64,000 nucleotides of DNA from Hyphomicrobiales bacterium (GCA_900472295.1 UCIA01000040.1:69671-133670), one strand, 5' to 3'. Counted from the first letter of the stretch, positions 1 to 8,470 are shown. Notes: generated by a model from the letters alone, not told the origin. Program-made: numbers and translations.

Positions 1-74
1 GCGCCCGGCTGCTTTGACCATGGTTTGACGCCGCACTGTCGCGACGTTCAACAGGGATTAGGTGCGAGCAAGGC

Positions 75-1052
75 CTAGGTGCTCGGCTGGGTCCAGCGCG
101 AACCGCCGAAGGAGGCCAGCGCCTTTTCCTTCAGTTCCCTGAACTTCGACGACGCCTCGGCCAGCCGCTGGTCCCATTCGGCGTTCGGCACCTGGCCTTC
201 GATGGTCTTGAAGTAGACCTGCATCAGGCAGGCGATGGCGAAGGGCTCGATGAAGGCCGCCTTGAACGCCCAGGCCAGCAAGATCGCCAGCACGAAGGCC
301 CAGCCGCCAAGCTGCCCCGGTATGAACCACATGATGGCGGCGGCCGGCGCCAGCATCAAAAGGAAGATGACGAAGGACACGCCCCACATGATGACCGCCA
401 GCCAGATGGCGTTCTTGACCATGGTTTTGCCGTTCTGGGCGTAGAGCACGACGCCTTGCCGCGCCGTCTCGAAGGGCGACGATGAATTGATGCGGATGTT
501 GTAGCCGAGGATGATCTCGTCGACATAGGTCAGCGACAAGCGGATCACCGTGTTGATGAACGAGACCAGGCCGCCGAGGCCCGGAATGGGCAGGAAGGCG
601 GCAATGCCGCCGATCAGGCCGGTGATGGCGCGGATGGCGCCCTTGACCAGCTGGTCGAGCACGAAAAGGATGTTGGCCTCGGCAAAACGCTGCTTCACCA
701 CATCCTTGGCGTAGGCGATCTGGTCCTGGCCATTGGGAACCTCCTTTCCGTCGATCAAATGGACCATGACGGCGATATGGCCGGCCTTGACGACGTAGAG
801 GATGTATTCTCGAATCCAGTACAGCGCGATCGACACGACGCCTATGCCGACGATGCCGCCCCATAGCGCGAAGGAAAGCGGCCCATCGGGATCGGTGGAG
901 ATATGGCCGACGCCATAGCCGACCGAGGCGCCGCTGCCGGTCGCCAGTATATAGGCCAGCGTGATGCCGAAATAGACGATCATGCGAAAGACGATGAACG
1001 GCCATGTCCTGATCATGATGGACACCGACCTGCCGATATCAAAATCCCACAT
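75..1052 (-). CDS. Conserved multi-pass membrane protein of unknown function
   Basis: The protein is 325 aa when started at the ATG that reads MWDFDIGRS. The frame stays open upstream, but that extension is Arg/Gly-rich and looks like non-coding shadow. Several hydrophobic stretches are visible: near residues 18-40, 60-80, a Gly/Pro-rich pair around 130-165 (IPGLGGLVSFINTV), and two strong segments around 210-265. The C-terminal 40 residues are charged and look cytoplasmic. I do not recognise a catalytic motif or a named family. It stands alone, transcribed toward the window edge, with a TetR gene in the same orientation 95 bp upstream. No function is assigned. That it is a real gene is well supported by its length and its regular membrane pattern. 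Confidence 0.75.
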   Translation of the reverse strand: MWDFDIGRSVSIMIRTWPFIVFRMIVYFGITLAYILATGSGASVGYGVGHISTDPDGPLSFALWGGIVGIGVVSIALYWIREYILYVVKAGHIAVMVHLIDGKEVPNGQDQIAYAKDVVKQRFAEANILFVLDQLVKGAIRAITGLIGGIAAFLPIPGLGGLVSFINTVIRLSLTYVDEIILGYNIRINSSSPFETARQGVVLYAQNGKTMVKNAIWLAVIMWGVSFVIFLLMLAPAAAIMWFIPGQLGGWAFVLAILLAWAFKAAFIEPFAIACLMQVYFKTIEGQVPNAEWDQRLAEASSKFRELKEKALASFGGSRWTQPST

Positions 1053-1147
1053 CAGCCCCGAATCCCCCTCAGAGATGAACGCGGAGGATGACCCTGGGCC
1101 GGGAATTGTCAATCTCGGCAAATGCCGGGTCTCAGCGGGGTGAGATT

Positions 1148-1756
1148 TCAGACCGGCCGCGAATCCTGCTTTCTGAGCAGCCCTTCCAGCAACTGCTTGA
1201 AAGCCGCGACCACGGTCTTCGAGGTCGCTTCGGGGTCGCTCGAATTGGCGATCCGTTGCGCGGCCTGGCTGCTGGCGCCATTGATCAGCCGCGCAGCGGT
1301 TTCGGGGTCGACGCCAGGCACGACCACCCCCTCCTCCTGCAGCCTGCTCAGATGGTCGGTCATTGAACCGACGCAGGCATTGGCATTCGGCCATTGCGCT
1401 GGATCACCCAGCACGGCCGGGCCATCCCTGAACATGATGCGCTGTATCTCCGGTTCCAGCGCCATCTCGATATAGGTCGTGCATTCGTCGACGAAATGCT
1501 GCCATCGGCTCGGCGCCCTTGACGCGATCTCATGGATGCGGACAGCCATTTCGCCGTCGATTTCGGCGATGACCGCCTGCAGCAGGCCCTTCTTGTCGCC
1601 GAAATGATGATAGAGCGCGCCGCGCGTCAGCCCGGCCGACCCGGTGAAGTCGTCCATCGACGCCTCGGCATAGCCGATCGTGCCGAAGGCATGACGTGCC
1701 GCCGTGATCAGCTTGGCACGCGTTTGCGCAATCATTTCCTTGCGAGGTCTGTGCAT
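1148..1756 (-). CDS. TetR/AcrR family transcriptional regulator
   Basis: The repressor is 202 aa. The N-terminal helix-turn-helix lies at about residues 34-53 (MDDFTGSAGLTRGALYHHFG), the classic TetR recognition region, followed by a ligand-binding domain with the AEIDGEMAVRIHEIA-type helix. I chose the ATG reading MHRPRKEM, because the longer TTG version would run into an operator palindrome. The gene is divergent from an MFS transporter. The shared intergenic region carries three copies of a CATACG-N3-CGTATG palindrome, so it very probably represses both itself and the transporter. The inducer is unknown. Family assignment is firm and the target assignment is inference from position. Confidence 0.92.
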   Translation of the reverse strand: MHRPRKEMIAQTRAKLITAARHAFGTIGYAEASMDDFTGSAGLTRGALYHHFGDKKGLLQAVIAEIDGEMAVRIHEIASRAPSRWQHFVDECTTYIEMALEPEIQRIMFRDGPAVLGDPAQWPNANACVGSMTDHLSRLQEEGVVVPGVDPETAARLINGASSQAAQRIANSSDPEATSKTVVAAFKQLLEGLLRKQDSRPV

Positions 1757-1773
1757 GGTTCTGGCCTTATTCA

Positions 1774-1840
1774 CATACGCTTCGTATGCCAATTGACATA
1801 CGCGGCGTATGCTCTATCTAACAATCATACGCATCGTATG
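1774..1840. promoter_or_regulatory. Triple palindromic operator of the TetR/MFS pair
   Basis: Three 15-bp copies of CATACG-N3-CGTATG lie at 1774-1788, 1797-1811 and 1826-1840, with start-to-start spacings of 23 and 29 bp. The spacers are CTT, GGC and CAT. They fill the space between a divergent tetR and MFS gene, the usual site for a TetR operator. The middle copy sits between a good -35 and -10, and the third copy would cover the transcription start of the MFS gene. Confidence 0.85.
1793..1820 (+). promoter_or_regulatory. Promoter of the MFS transporter gene
   Basis: A consensus -35 TTGACA (1793-1798) is followed after 16 bp by TATCTA (1815-1820). It overlaps the middle CATACG palindrome, so bound repressor would block polymerase. 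A ribosome binding site (GAGGA, near 1864) follows before the ATG at 1876. The hexamers are seen in the sequence; promoter function is inferred. Confidence 0.6.
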
Positions 1841-1875
1841 TAATTGTCAAATTGGCCTTTGTCGAGGAACCAGCC

Positions 1876-3099
1876 ATGCAAAACCCCTACTCGGAAATCT
1901 TTCGTGCCCCTGGAGCCAAGGGCTTTGCCGCCGCCGGCTTCCTGGCCCGCCTGCCGATCGCCATGGCGCCGATCGGCATTGTCGCCATGCTGTCGCAAAC
2001 ACGCGGCGAATACTGGCTGGCGGGTGCTGTCGCTGCGACCTTCGCGCTGAGCAACGCTTTCGTGGCGCCGCAGATTTCAAGGCTTGTGGACCGCCTCGGC
2101 CAGACGCGGATCGTGGTTCCCACCACCATCCTCACCGTGCTCGCTTTCGCGGTGCTGATTGCGGCAGCCAATCAGGACTGGCCGGTATGGACGCTGTTCG
2201 TGTCGGCGCTGGCGGCTGCCGCCATGCCCAGCATGCCGGCAATGGTGCGTGCACGTTGGACCGAGATTTTCCGCGGTCGGCCGCAGATGAACACCGCCTT
2301 CGCCTTCGAATCGGCGGCGGACGAGTTGGTCTACATCGCCGGCGCATCACTTTCGGTAGGATTGAGCGCCGCCCTCTTCCCGGAGGCTGGTGTCCTGGTC
2401 AGCACGCTGTTCCTCGTCATTGGCTCGACAGCCTTCATCCTGCAACGCTCGACCGAGCCGCAAGTGCGGCCGGTGGATCATGTCTCGAGCGGCTCGGCCA
2501 TTCGCCTGCGGCCAGTGCAGATCATCACCCTCGCCCTGATCTTCATCGGCGCGACCTTTGCCACGACGGAAGTGAGCACGGTGGCAATCACCAAAGAACT
2601 CGGCCAGCCGGGCGCCGCCAGCCTCGTCATCGGCGTCTATGCGCTGGGATCGTTCGTGCTCGGCCTCGTCGTCGGCGCGCTCAACTTGAAGGCGCCGCTG
2701 CAACGCCAGCTCGCCCTCGCGGTCGCCCTCGTCGCGCTCGGCACGCTGCTGCCGCTCACCGCCGACACGGTGCCGCTCTTGGCGCTGACCGTGTTCATCA
2801 GCGGGGTGGCGATCTCGCCGACCTTCATCACCGCTTTCGGCCTGATCGAGCGGCACGTGCCGGAAGCGATGCTGACCGAAGGCATCACCTGGGTGATGAC
2901 CGGCATCGGCATCGGCATGGCGCTGGGTTCGTTTGCCGCCGGCGCGGTGGTGGATGAATTCGGCGCCCGCAACGGGTTCTGGGTCTCGGTGGTTTCAGGC
3001 ACTATTGCGCTGGTTACCGTGCTCGCCGGCCAGCGCAGCCTGGCCACCCACACATGCGACCTCGAAGAATGCGACGCGGCCGCCGTTCCTGCGGAGTGA
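1876..3099 (+). CDS. MFS transporter, drug-efflux type
   Basis: The protein is 407 aa, the normal size for a 12-helix major facilitator. Hydrophobic segments run through its length, including AGFLARLPIAMAPIGIVAM near the N-terminus and GITWVMTGIGIGMALGSF in the second half. The ATG reading MQNPYSEIF is chosen because GAGGA precedes it; an upstream TTG is less likely. It resembles the sugar-efflux/drug-efflux MFS proteins common in actinobacteria and rhizobia. It is divergent from a TetR regulator and controlled by the triple operator, so it is probably an inducible exporter. The substrate cannot be read from the sequence. It converges with ribB. Confidence 0.88.
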   Translation: MQNPYSEIFRAPGAKGFAAAGFLARLPIAMAPIGIVAMLSQTRGEYWLAGAVAATFALSNAFVAPQISRLVDRLGQTRIVVPTTILTVLAFAVLIAAANQDWPVWTLFVSALAAAAMPSMPAMVRARWTEIFRGRPQMNTAFAFESAADELVYIAGASLSVGLSAALFPEAGVLVSTLFLVIGSTAFILQRSTEPQVRPVDHVSSGSAIRLRPVQIITLALIFIGATFATTEVSTVAITKELGQPGAASLVIGVYALGSFVLGLVVGALNLKAPLQRQLALAVALVALGTLLPLTADTVPLLALTVFISGVAISPTFITAFGLIERHVPEAMLTEGITWVMTGIGIGMALGSFAAGAVVDEFGARNGFWVSVVSGTIALVTVLAGQRSLATHTCDLEECDAAAVPAE

Positions 3100-3108
3100 C
3101 CCTCGAAG

Positions 3109-3137
3109 CGCCCGGCTCGAAAGAACTGGGCGTTTTT
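3109..3137. terminator. Possible terminator after the MFS gene
   Basis: CGCCC (3109-3113) pairs with GGGCG (3128-3132) across a 14-nt loop and is followed by five T residues on the plus strand. The stem is short, so this is a weak intrinsic terminator between two convergent genes. Confidence 0.35.
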
Positions 3138-3154
3138 CGAGACTGCTGCTTGTT

Positions 3155-4255
3155 TTAGATAATTTCCGTCTTAGCGATGTGAATGCCAAAGCCCTCAAGC
3201 CCGACATAGTGGCGTTCGCGCGAGGCGATCAAATTGATCGAGGAAATGCCGAGATCCTTGAGGATCTGCGCGCCGAGGCCGATTTCGCGCCATTCGTTCT
3301 CGCGGCGGCGCGCCTCTTCGTGATCCTCGCGGTCGCCGCTCAGCGGCCGCTTGCGCTCCTGATGGGCGACGCCGACCGAACCCTCTCGGAGATAGACGAT
3401 GACGCCGCGTTTGCGCTCGCCCATCGCCTTCATGATGGCGTCGAGCCGGTGGCTGGTGCCGAACACGTCGGTTACCACATCCTCGGAATGCAGCCGCACC
3501 GGCACGTCCTCGCCGTCCCGGATGTCGCCGAAGACAACCGCGACATGGTGCATGGAATCCCAGGGCAGCGTGTAGGTGAACACCTGCGCCTTGCCGCCGA
3601 GCGTGTCGATTTCGGAACAGGCGACGCGTTCGACCAGCGTTTCCTTGCGCTGCCGGTAGGCGATGAGATCGGCGACCGAAACCTGCTTGAGGCCGTGCTC
3701 TTCGGCAAAGCTTGAGACCTGCGGGCCGCGCTTGACGGTGCCGTCGTCATTGACCAGTTCGGAGATGACACCCACCGGCGGCAGGCCGGCAAGCTTGCAC
3801 AGGTCAACGGCGGCCTCGGTATGGCCCGAACGCATCAGCACGCCGCCTTCCCTGGCGATCAGCGGGAAGATGTGGCCGGGGCGAACGAAATCCGAGCCGC
3901 CGACATTGCCATTGGCGAGGTTGCGCACGGTCAGCGTGCGGTCGTCGGCCGAAATGCCGGTAGTGGTCCCATGCTTGAAATCGACGCTGACGGTGAAGGC
4001 GGTGGTGTGGGCGGAATCATTGTCGGCGACCATCGGCTGCAGGTTGAGCCGCTTGGCCTCCTCGCGCGGCATCGGCGTGCAGACGATGCCGGAGGTGTGA
4101 CGGATGATGAAGGCCATTTTCTCCGGCGTGCAATGCACGGCGGCAACGATCAGGTCGCCCTCATTCTCGCGCCCGTCATCGTCCATGACGACGACGATCT
4201 CGCCGCGCTCGAAAGCGCGCAGGGCTTCGACGATTTTCTTCTGATCGTATGGCAT
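3155..4255 (-). CDS. ribB: 3,4-dihydroxy-2-butanone-4-phosphate synthase with degenerate GTP cyclohydrolase II-like domain
   Basis: The protein is 366 aa and starts at MPYDQKKIVEAL. Residues 1 to about 200 form a complete RibB domain, which makes the 4-carbon unit of riboflavin from ribulose 5-phosphate: DDDGRENEGDLI (metal and substrate binding), RHTSGIVC, HGTTTGISADDR and GHTEAAVDLCKLAG are all present. Residues from about 205 resemble RibA, but where active GTP cyclohydrolase II has the zinc cysteines the protein reads RLHSEDVVTDVFGTSHRLDAI, so all zinc cysteines appear lost. Such proteins are known as RibBX or RibB with a dead RibA domain. A separate RibA would be needed elsewhere. It lies downstream of aroC on the same strand. 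Confidence 0.9.
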   Translation of the reverse strand: MPYDQKKIVEALRAFERGEIVVVMDDDGRENEGDLIVAAVHCTPEKMAFIIRHTSGIVCTPMPREEAKRLNLQPMVADNDSAHTTAFTVSVDFKHGTTTGISADDRTLTVRNLANGNVGGSDFVRPGHIFPLIAREGGVLMRSGHTEAAVDLCKLAGLPPVGVISELVNDDGTVKRGPQVSSFAEEHGLKQVSVADLIAYRQRKETLVERVACSEIDTLGGKAQVFTYTLPWDSMHHVAVVFGDIRDGEDVPVRLHSEDVVTDVFGTSHRLDAIMKAMGERKRGVIVYLREGSVGVAHQERKRPLSGDREDHEEARRRENEWREIGLGAQILKDLGISSINLIASRERHYVGLEGFGIHIAKTEII

Positions 4256-4273
4256 TGGCTCGCTTCGCTCGCA

Positions 4274-4382
4274 GGGCAGTAACGGAATAGGGCAGTAAGG
4301 CAGTAGGGAAAAGGAAAAATTGGCTGTGTTCGGCGGGCTGCGTAACATATTGCCCTACTGCCTTACTGCCCTATTCCCCTCC
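4274..4382. repeat. Inverted array of octamer repeats with a 25-bp perfect inverted repeat
   Basis: Between ribB and aroC, 8-nt units run in one direction (GGGCAGTA at 4274 and 4290, AGGCAGTA at 4298) and then in the inverse direction (TGCCCTAC at 4351, TGCCTTAC at 4359, TGCCCTAT at 4367). The exact inverted repeat is 4284-4308 against 4353-4377, 25 bp with a 44-nt AT-richer loop. The right arm reaches into the last codons of aroC. The layout is the same as the octamer arrays at 36517-36706. Confidence 0.8.
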
Positions 4383-5477
4383 CTTCCCCGTCTGTCCTCG
4401 ATGCCGCAGATAATGATCGGCGATCGCGCAGGCAACCATGGCCTCGCCGATCGGCACGGCGCGGATGCCGACGCAGGGGTCGTGGCGGCCCTTGGTCATG
4501 ACGTCGACGTCGTTGCCGTCCTTGTCGATGGATTTGCGCGGCGTCAGGATCGACGAGGTCGGCTTGACGGCGAAACGGGCGATGATCGCCTGTCCGGTCG
4601 AGATGCCGCCCAGAATGCCGCCGGCATTGTTGGACAGGAAGACCGGACTGCCGTCATTGCCGATGCGCATCTCGTCGGCATTCTGTTCGCCGGTGATGCG
4701 GGCGGCCTCGAAACCATTGCCGATCTCGACGCCCTTGACGGCGTTGATCGACATCAGACCGGACGCAATGTCCTGGTCGAGCTTGGCGTAGATCGGCGCG
4801 CCGAGGCCGGCTGGCACACCGTCGGCGACGATCTCGATCACCGCACCGACCGAGGAGCCGGACTTGCGGATGCCGTCGAGATACTGGGTAAAGACGGGAA
4901 CCGACGCCGGATCCGGGGTGAAGAACGGGTTTTCGGCGTCGCCGATGAAATTCCAGTTCCAGTTGGCGCGGTCGATCGATTTTTCGCCCATCGAGACCAG
5001 CGCGCCGCGCACCACCATGCCGGGCACGACCTTGCGCGCCAAGGCGCCGGCGGCCACGCGCGCTGCCGTCTCGCGTGCCGAGGAGCGGCCGCCGCCGCGA
5101 TGATCGCGCACGCCGTATTTGACGTCATAGGTGTAGTCGGCGTGGCCGGGACGGTACTGGCGGGCGATCTCACCATAATCCTTGGAGCGCTGGTCGACAT
5201 TCTCGATCAGCATCGAGACCGGCGTGCCGGTGGTGATCATCGTCTCGCCGTCCTCATCAAGAATGAAGCCGGACAGGATCTTGACCTCGTCCGGTTCGCG
5301 GCGCTGCGTCACAAAACGTGATTGGCCGGGACGGCGCTTGTCGAGCTCGGCCTGGATTTCGGCCCGCGTGAAGCGGATGCCGGGCGGACAGCCGTCGACG
5401 ACACAGCCAAGTGCGGCACCATGGCTTTCGCCCCAGGTGGTGACGCGGAACAGATGGCCGAACGTGTTGTGAGACAT
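4371..5477 (-). CDS. aroC: Chorismate synthase
   Basis: The protein is 368 aa, close to the usual 350-390. It converts 5-enolpyruvylshikimate 3-phosphate to chorismate using reduced FMN, the last step of the shikimate pathway. Family signatures are present in order: TFGHLFRVTTWGESHG at the N-terminus, GCPPGI, RRPGQSRFVTQR, RPGHADYTYDVKYGVRDHRGGGRSSARET, and KPTSSILTPR near the end. The start is the ATG reading MSHNTFGHL. The stop codon sits inside the right arm of an inverted repeat that separates it from ribB. Identification is certain. Confidence 0.98.
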   Translation of the reverse strand: MSHNTFGHLFRVTTWGESHGAALGCVVDGCPPGIRFTRAEIQAELDKRRPGQSRFVTQRREPDEVKILSGFILDEDGETMITTGTPVSMLIENVDQRSKDYGEIARQYRPGHADYTYDVKYGVRDHRGGGRSSARETAARVAAGALARKVVPGMVVRGALVSMGEKSIDRANWNWNFIGDAENPFFTPDPASVPVFTQYLDGIRKSGSSVGAVIEIVADGVPAGLGAPIYAKLDQDIASGLMSINAVKGVEIGNGFEAARITGEQNADEMRIGNDGSPVFLSNNAGGILGGISTGQAIIARFAVKPTSSILTPRKSIDKDGNDVDVMTKGRHDPCVGIRAVPIGEAMVACAIADHYLRHRGQTGKGGE

Positions 5478-5661
5478 GGAATTTTGCCCTCGCCGACGTC
5501 GCAGCCGGCTCAAGGTCGCCTTCTATTGGCGTTTTCCACAGCGGTCAAACTGTGATCGGGCGGTTTTAGTTTTGACACATTCGGTTGGTTTCTGCTCTCT
5601 TCCATTCGCCCGTTGAAAGCTCGCCGCCATCTGTGCAGGCGCAATGACAAAGAGGACGACG

Positions 5662-5916
5662 ATGCGTACCCTGATTGGCGCTGCTGCCGCTATGTTGCTG
5701 ATTTCCACTGCCGCCTATGCCGGCCAGACCGAAGGCCTGATCAAGAAGGTCGACAAGGAGGCGCTGACGCTGACGCTGGAGGACGGCAAGTCCTACAAGC
5801 TCAACGCCGAGACCGATCTCGACTCGCTGAAGCCCGGCATGGATATCGTGCTCGCCTATGACGTGACGAATGGCGAGAACGTCGTCACCGACATGGAACT
5901 GCCGGACACCGAGTAA
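5662..5916 (+). CDS. DUF1344 family small secreted protein
   Basis: The protein is 84 aa from the ATG reading MRTLIGAAAAM, which has AGAGGA just upstream; an ATG six codons earlier is possible. A signal peptide ends near AAYAG. The mature part (GQTEGLIKKVDKEALTLTLEDGKSYKL) matches the DUF1344 pattern of small periplasmic proteins common in Rhizobiales, which look like a short OB-like beta fold. Function is unknown. It is a single gene, divergent from aroC, with a hairpin terminator candidate 46 bp after its stop. Confidence 0.85.
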   Translation: MRTLIGAAAAMLLISTAAYAGQTEGLIKKVDKEALTLTLEDGKSYKLNAETDLDSLKPGMDIVLAYDVTNGENVVTDMELPDTE

Positions 5917-5962
5917 GGCTGTCACCGAACAACTTTTGCCGGCTCTACAAAGCCGAGCTACT

Positions 5963-5986
5963 CAAACAGGACGAATGTCCTGTTTG
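5963..5986. terminator. Hairpin between DUF1344 gene and phosphatase gene
   Basis: CAAACAGGAC and GTCCTGTTTG form a perfect 10-bp stem with a GAAT loop. The stem ends in a T-rich side on either strand, so it could terminate both converging transcripts. Confidence 0.6.
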
Positions 5987-6024
5987 TTCGGTCTTCAATC
6001 CATCCGATATTCAGGCTTCCGGCC

Positions 6025-6612
6025 TCACAGCCACTCCAGGCGCCCGTCCCGCAGCCTGAGCACGCGGTGCTGCCACACTTCCATGTTCGCCGCTTCGTCT
6101 TCGGAAACGCCTCCAACCATCCTGAACAGGGTCCGTATGACCCCGCCATGGGTGACGCAGACGGTCTGGCGGTCCAGCGCGTCGAACCAGGGTTTTACCC
6201 GTTCGAGCAGCATTTGATAGCTTTCGGCGCCTTCGCCCGGCGGCTGAAAATTCCATTTGTCCCGCGCGCGAGACTTTTTTGCGCCGGGAGACTGCGTCTC
6301 AAGCTCGGCAAAGGTAAAACTCTGCCAGTCACCGAAATTGACTTCGATCAGCCTGGCGTCGGTTCGATAGGCGAGCGGATCGAGCTTCATCGCGGCGCGG
6401 ATGCGCTCCATGGTTTCGCGCGTCCGCTTCATCGGGCTGGCAACGAAGTCGAAATCCCTGGGATCGCCTATGAGCTCGGCGAGCCGATGGCCGTTCGCCG
6501 TCGCCTGTTGGCGGCCGACCGCATTGAGATCGGTATCGGCCTGTCCCTGCAGACGGGCCTCGGCGTTCCACGCCGTCTCGCCGTGGCGCGCGATATAAAC
6601 CAGCGGGTACAT
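6025..6612 (-). CDS. Histidine phosphatase family protein (phosphoglycerate mutase-like)
   Basis: The protein is 195 aa. The catalytic motif ARHGETAWNAEARLQGQ is at residues 8-24, with the phosphorylated His in RHG. The second histidine is in VCVTHGGVIRTLF near residue 152, and the SPMKRTRET segment supplies the conserved arginine. This is the cofactor-independent-looking small branch (GpmB, CobC or broad phosphatase type), which removes phosphate from small molecules. The true substrate cannot be told from sequence. It follows fabI by 46 bp on the same strand and is probably cotranscribed. Start codon is ATG. Confidence 0.9.
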   Translation of the reverse strand: MYPLVYIARHGETAWNAEARLQGQADTDLNAVGRQQATANGHRLAELIGDPRDFDFVASPMKRTRETMERIRAAMKLDPLAYRTDARLIEVNFGDWQSFTFAELETQSPGAKKSRARDKWNFQPPGEGAESYQMLLERVKPWFDALDRQTVCVTHGGVIRTLFRMVGGVSEDEAANMEVWQHRVLRLRDGRLEWL

Positions 6613-6658
6613 CAGGTCTTCCGGAGATCGAGACAGGCAGACGGAAACCGCGGCAGGA

Positions 6659-7480
6659 CTATTCCTTGACGGTCGAAATATCCGGCGCGTCGACCGCCTT
6701 CATGCCGACGACATGATAGCCGGAATCGACATGGTGCACCTCGCCGGTGACGCCGCGCGACAGGTCCGACAGGAAATAGACGCCGGAATCGCCGACTTCT
6801 TCCTGGGTAACGGTCTGCTTCAGCGGCGAATTGTATTCGTTCCACTTCAGGATGTAGCGGAAATCGCCGATACCCGAGGCAGCCAAGGTCTTGATCGGGC
6901 CGGCCGAGATGGCGTTGACGCGGATCTTCTTGCCGCCGAGATCGACGGCGAGATAGCGCACGCTGGCTTCGAGCGCGGCCTTGGCGACACCCATGACGTT
7001 GTAGTGCGGCATCACCTTTTCGGCGCCGTAATAGGTCAGCGTCAGCAGCGAGCCGCCATTGGTCATCAGCGCCTCGGCGCGCTTGGCGATGGTGGTGAAG
7101 GAATAGACCGAAATGTCCATGGTGCGCAGGAAATTGTCGCGCGTCGTCTCGACATAGCGACCGGTCAGCTCGTCCTTGTCGGAAAAGGCGATGGCGTGGA
7201 CGAGGAAATCGAGCTTGCCGCCCCAATGCTTGGCGACATTGGCAAACACCTCGTCGAGGCTCGCCGGATCGGTGACGTCGCAATGTCCCGCGACAAAGGC
7301 GCCCAATTCCGCCGCCAGCGGTTCGACGCGCTTCTTGAACGCCTCGCCCTGATAGGTCAGCGCGATCTCGGCGCCATGGTCGACGCAGGCCTTGGCGATG
7401 CCGTAGGCGATCGATCTGTTGTTGGCGACGCCCAGTATAAGGCCGCGCTTGCCGGCCATAAGGCCCTGTCCACCCGCCAT
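6659..7480 (-). CDS. fabI: Enoyl-[acyl-carrier-protein] reductase (NADH)
   Basis: The protein is 273 aa. It reduces trans-2-enoyl-ACP in the last step of the type II fatty acid elongation cycle. It shows the short-chain reductase fold with the FabI-specific cofactor site LILGVANNRSIAYGIAK near the N-terminus, VHAIAFSDKDEL, the catalytic Tyr-x6-Lys region (YYGAEKVMPHYNVMGVAKAALE) and the NAISAGPIKTLAASGI segment. The ATG reading MAGGQGLMAGK is used; the internal ATG seven codons later is possible. The phosphatase gene follows. Identification is firm; whether it is the I1 or I2 paralogue of rhizobia is not resolved. Confidence 0.96.
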   Translation of the reverse strand: MAGGQGLMAGKRGLILGVANNRSIAYGIAKACVDHGAEIALTYQGEAFKKRVEPLAAELGAFVAGHCDVTDPASLDEVFANVAKHWGGKLDFLVHAIAFSDKDELTGRYVETTRDNFLRTMDISVYSFTTIAKRAEALMTNGGSLLTLTYYGAEKVMPHYNVMGVAKAALEASVRYLAVDLGGKKIRVNAISAGPIKTLAASGIGDFRYILKWNEYNSPLKQTVTQEEVGDSGVYFLSDLSRGVTGEVHHVDSGYHVVGMKAVDAPDISTVKE

Positions 7481-7707
7481 GTCAGCGCTCTCCGAAAGAT
7501 TTTCTGCTTTGGAGTGCCTATCGCACAGGCAGAAAGGCGCTTCAAGCGCAGACGGACAGCGCGTTCAATTCAGACGCTCGGCATGAACAACGAATGGGGG
7601 ATAATAACGTTGTTGTGAGATTTGAAAGCCTCACTGCGGCCAGCGCGGCTCGACGGCCCAGGCCATGGCCGACCAGCCGAATCGGCTGGTCGGCACCGGA
7701 TGCGGCC

Positions 7708-8442
7708 TTATCCCGCCATTTTGCGCCAGGGAATGAGCATTCCCACCTGCTTGCGGTAGGCGCGGTACTGATCACCGAACATGGCGACGAGATCGCGTTC
7801 CTCGAGGAAGATGCCGAGCAGGATGTAGCCGGTGCTGCCCGCCGCGAACAGGAGATGGCCCCATGTCATCGATGGCGTCGCCCAGAAGGCCAGCAGGAAG
7901 CCGACATAGATCGGGTGCCGGACCCATTTGTAGAACAGCGGCGTCCTGAATACGGGCGGCGCCGGTTCCGCCTTGCGCAGAGCCGCGAAGACCTGGCGCA
8001 GGCCGAAGAGTTCGAAATGGTTGATCAGAAAGGTGCTGATCAGCAAAACCGCCCAGCCGAGCCAGAACACGCCATGGAGTATGGCGACCCAGAACGGGTT
8101 CTCGACTGTCCAGACCGGGCCGGGGATCGGCCGCCATTGCCAGTAGAGCAGCAGAAGGATGAGACTGGCCAAAATCACATAAGTGCTGCGCTCGGCCGCG
8201 TGCGGGACAATCCGCGTCCACCAGCGCTTGAACGCCGGCCGCGCCATGATGCTGTGCTGGGCGGCGAAAAGGCCAAGCAGCAGTGCGTTGACGATGACGG
8301 CTTCGACCGGACTTCCGGCGACGCCTGAATCGATCGACTTCGGCACGACAATGTTGCCGACGAAACCGACCGCATAGAGAAACGAACCAAGAAAAATCAG
8401 GTATGCGGCAACGCCGTAGATAAGGGTGATTACGCCCGCCAT
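7708..8442 (-). CDS. NnrU/isoprenylcysteine methyltransferase-like membrane protein (MddA-like)
   Basis: The protein is 244 aa with about six hydrophobic segments. The C-terminal part carries the hallmark of the isoprenylcysteine carboxyl methyltransferase fold: LFYKWVRHPIYVGFLLAFWATP and a later FLEERDLVAMFGDQYRAYRKQV. Methanethiol S-methyltransferases (MddA) belong to this group and have a similar size, so it may methylate a small thiol with S-adenosylmethionine, but that is inference. The ATG at MAGVITLI is preceded by GGAGGGG. It is divergent from a TetR gene, and two TCGGTCG-type operators lie between them, so expression is probably inducible. Confidence 0.75.
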   Translation of the reverse strand: MAGVITLIYGVAAYLIFLGSFLYAVGFVGNIVVPKSIDSGVAGSPVEAVIVNALLLGLFAAQHSIMARPAFKRWWTRIVPHAAERSTYVILASLILLLLYWQWRPIPGPVWTVENPFWVAILHGVFWLGWAVLLISTFLINHFELFGLRQVFAALRKAEPAPPVFRTPLFYKWVRHPIYVGFLLAFWATPSMTWGHLLFAAGSTGYILLGIFLEERDLVAMFGDQYRAYRKQVGMLIPWRKMAG

Positions 8443-8470
8443 GACTGCCCCTCCATGCAAGCATCAAGAT

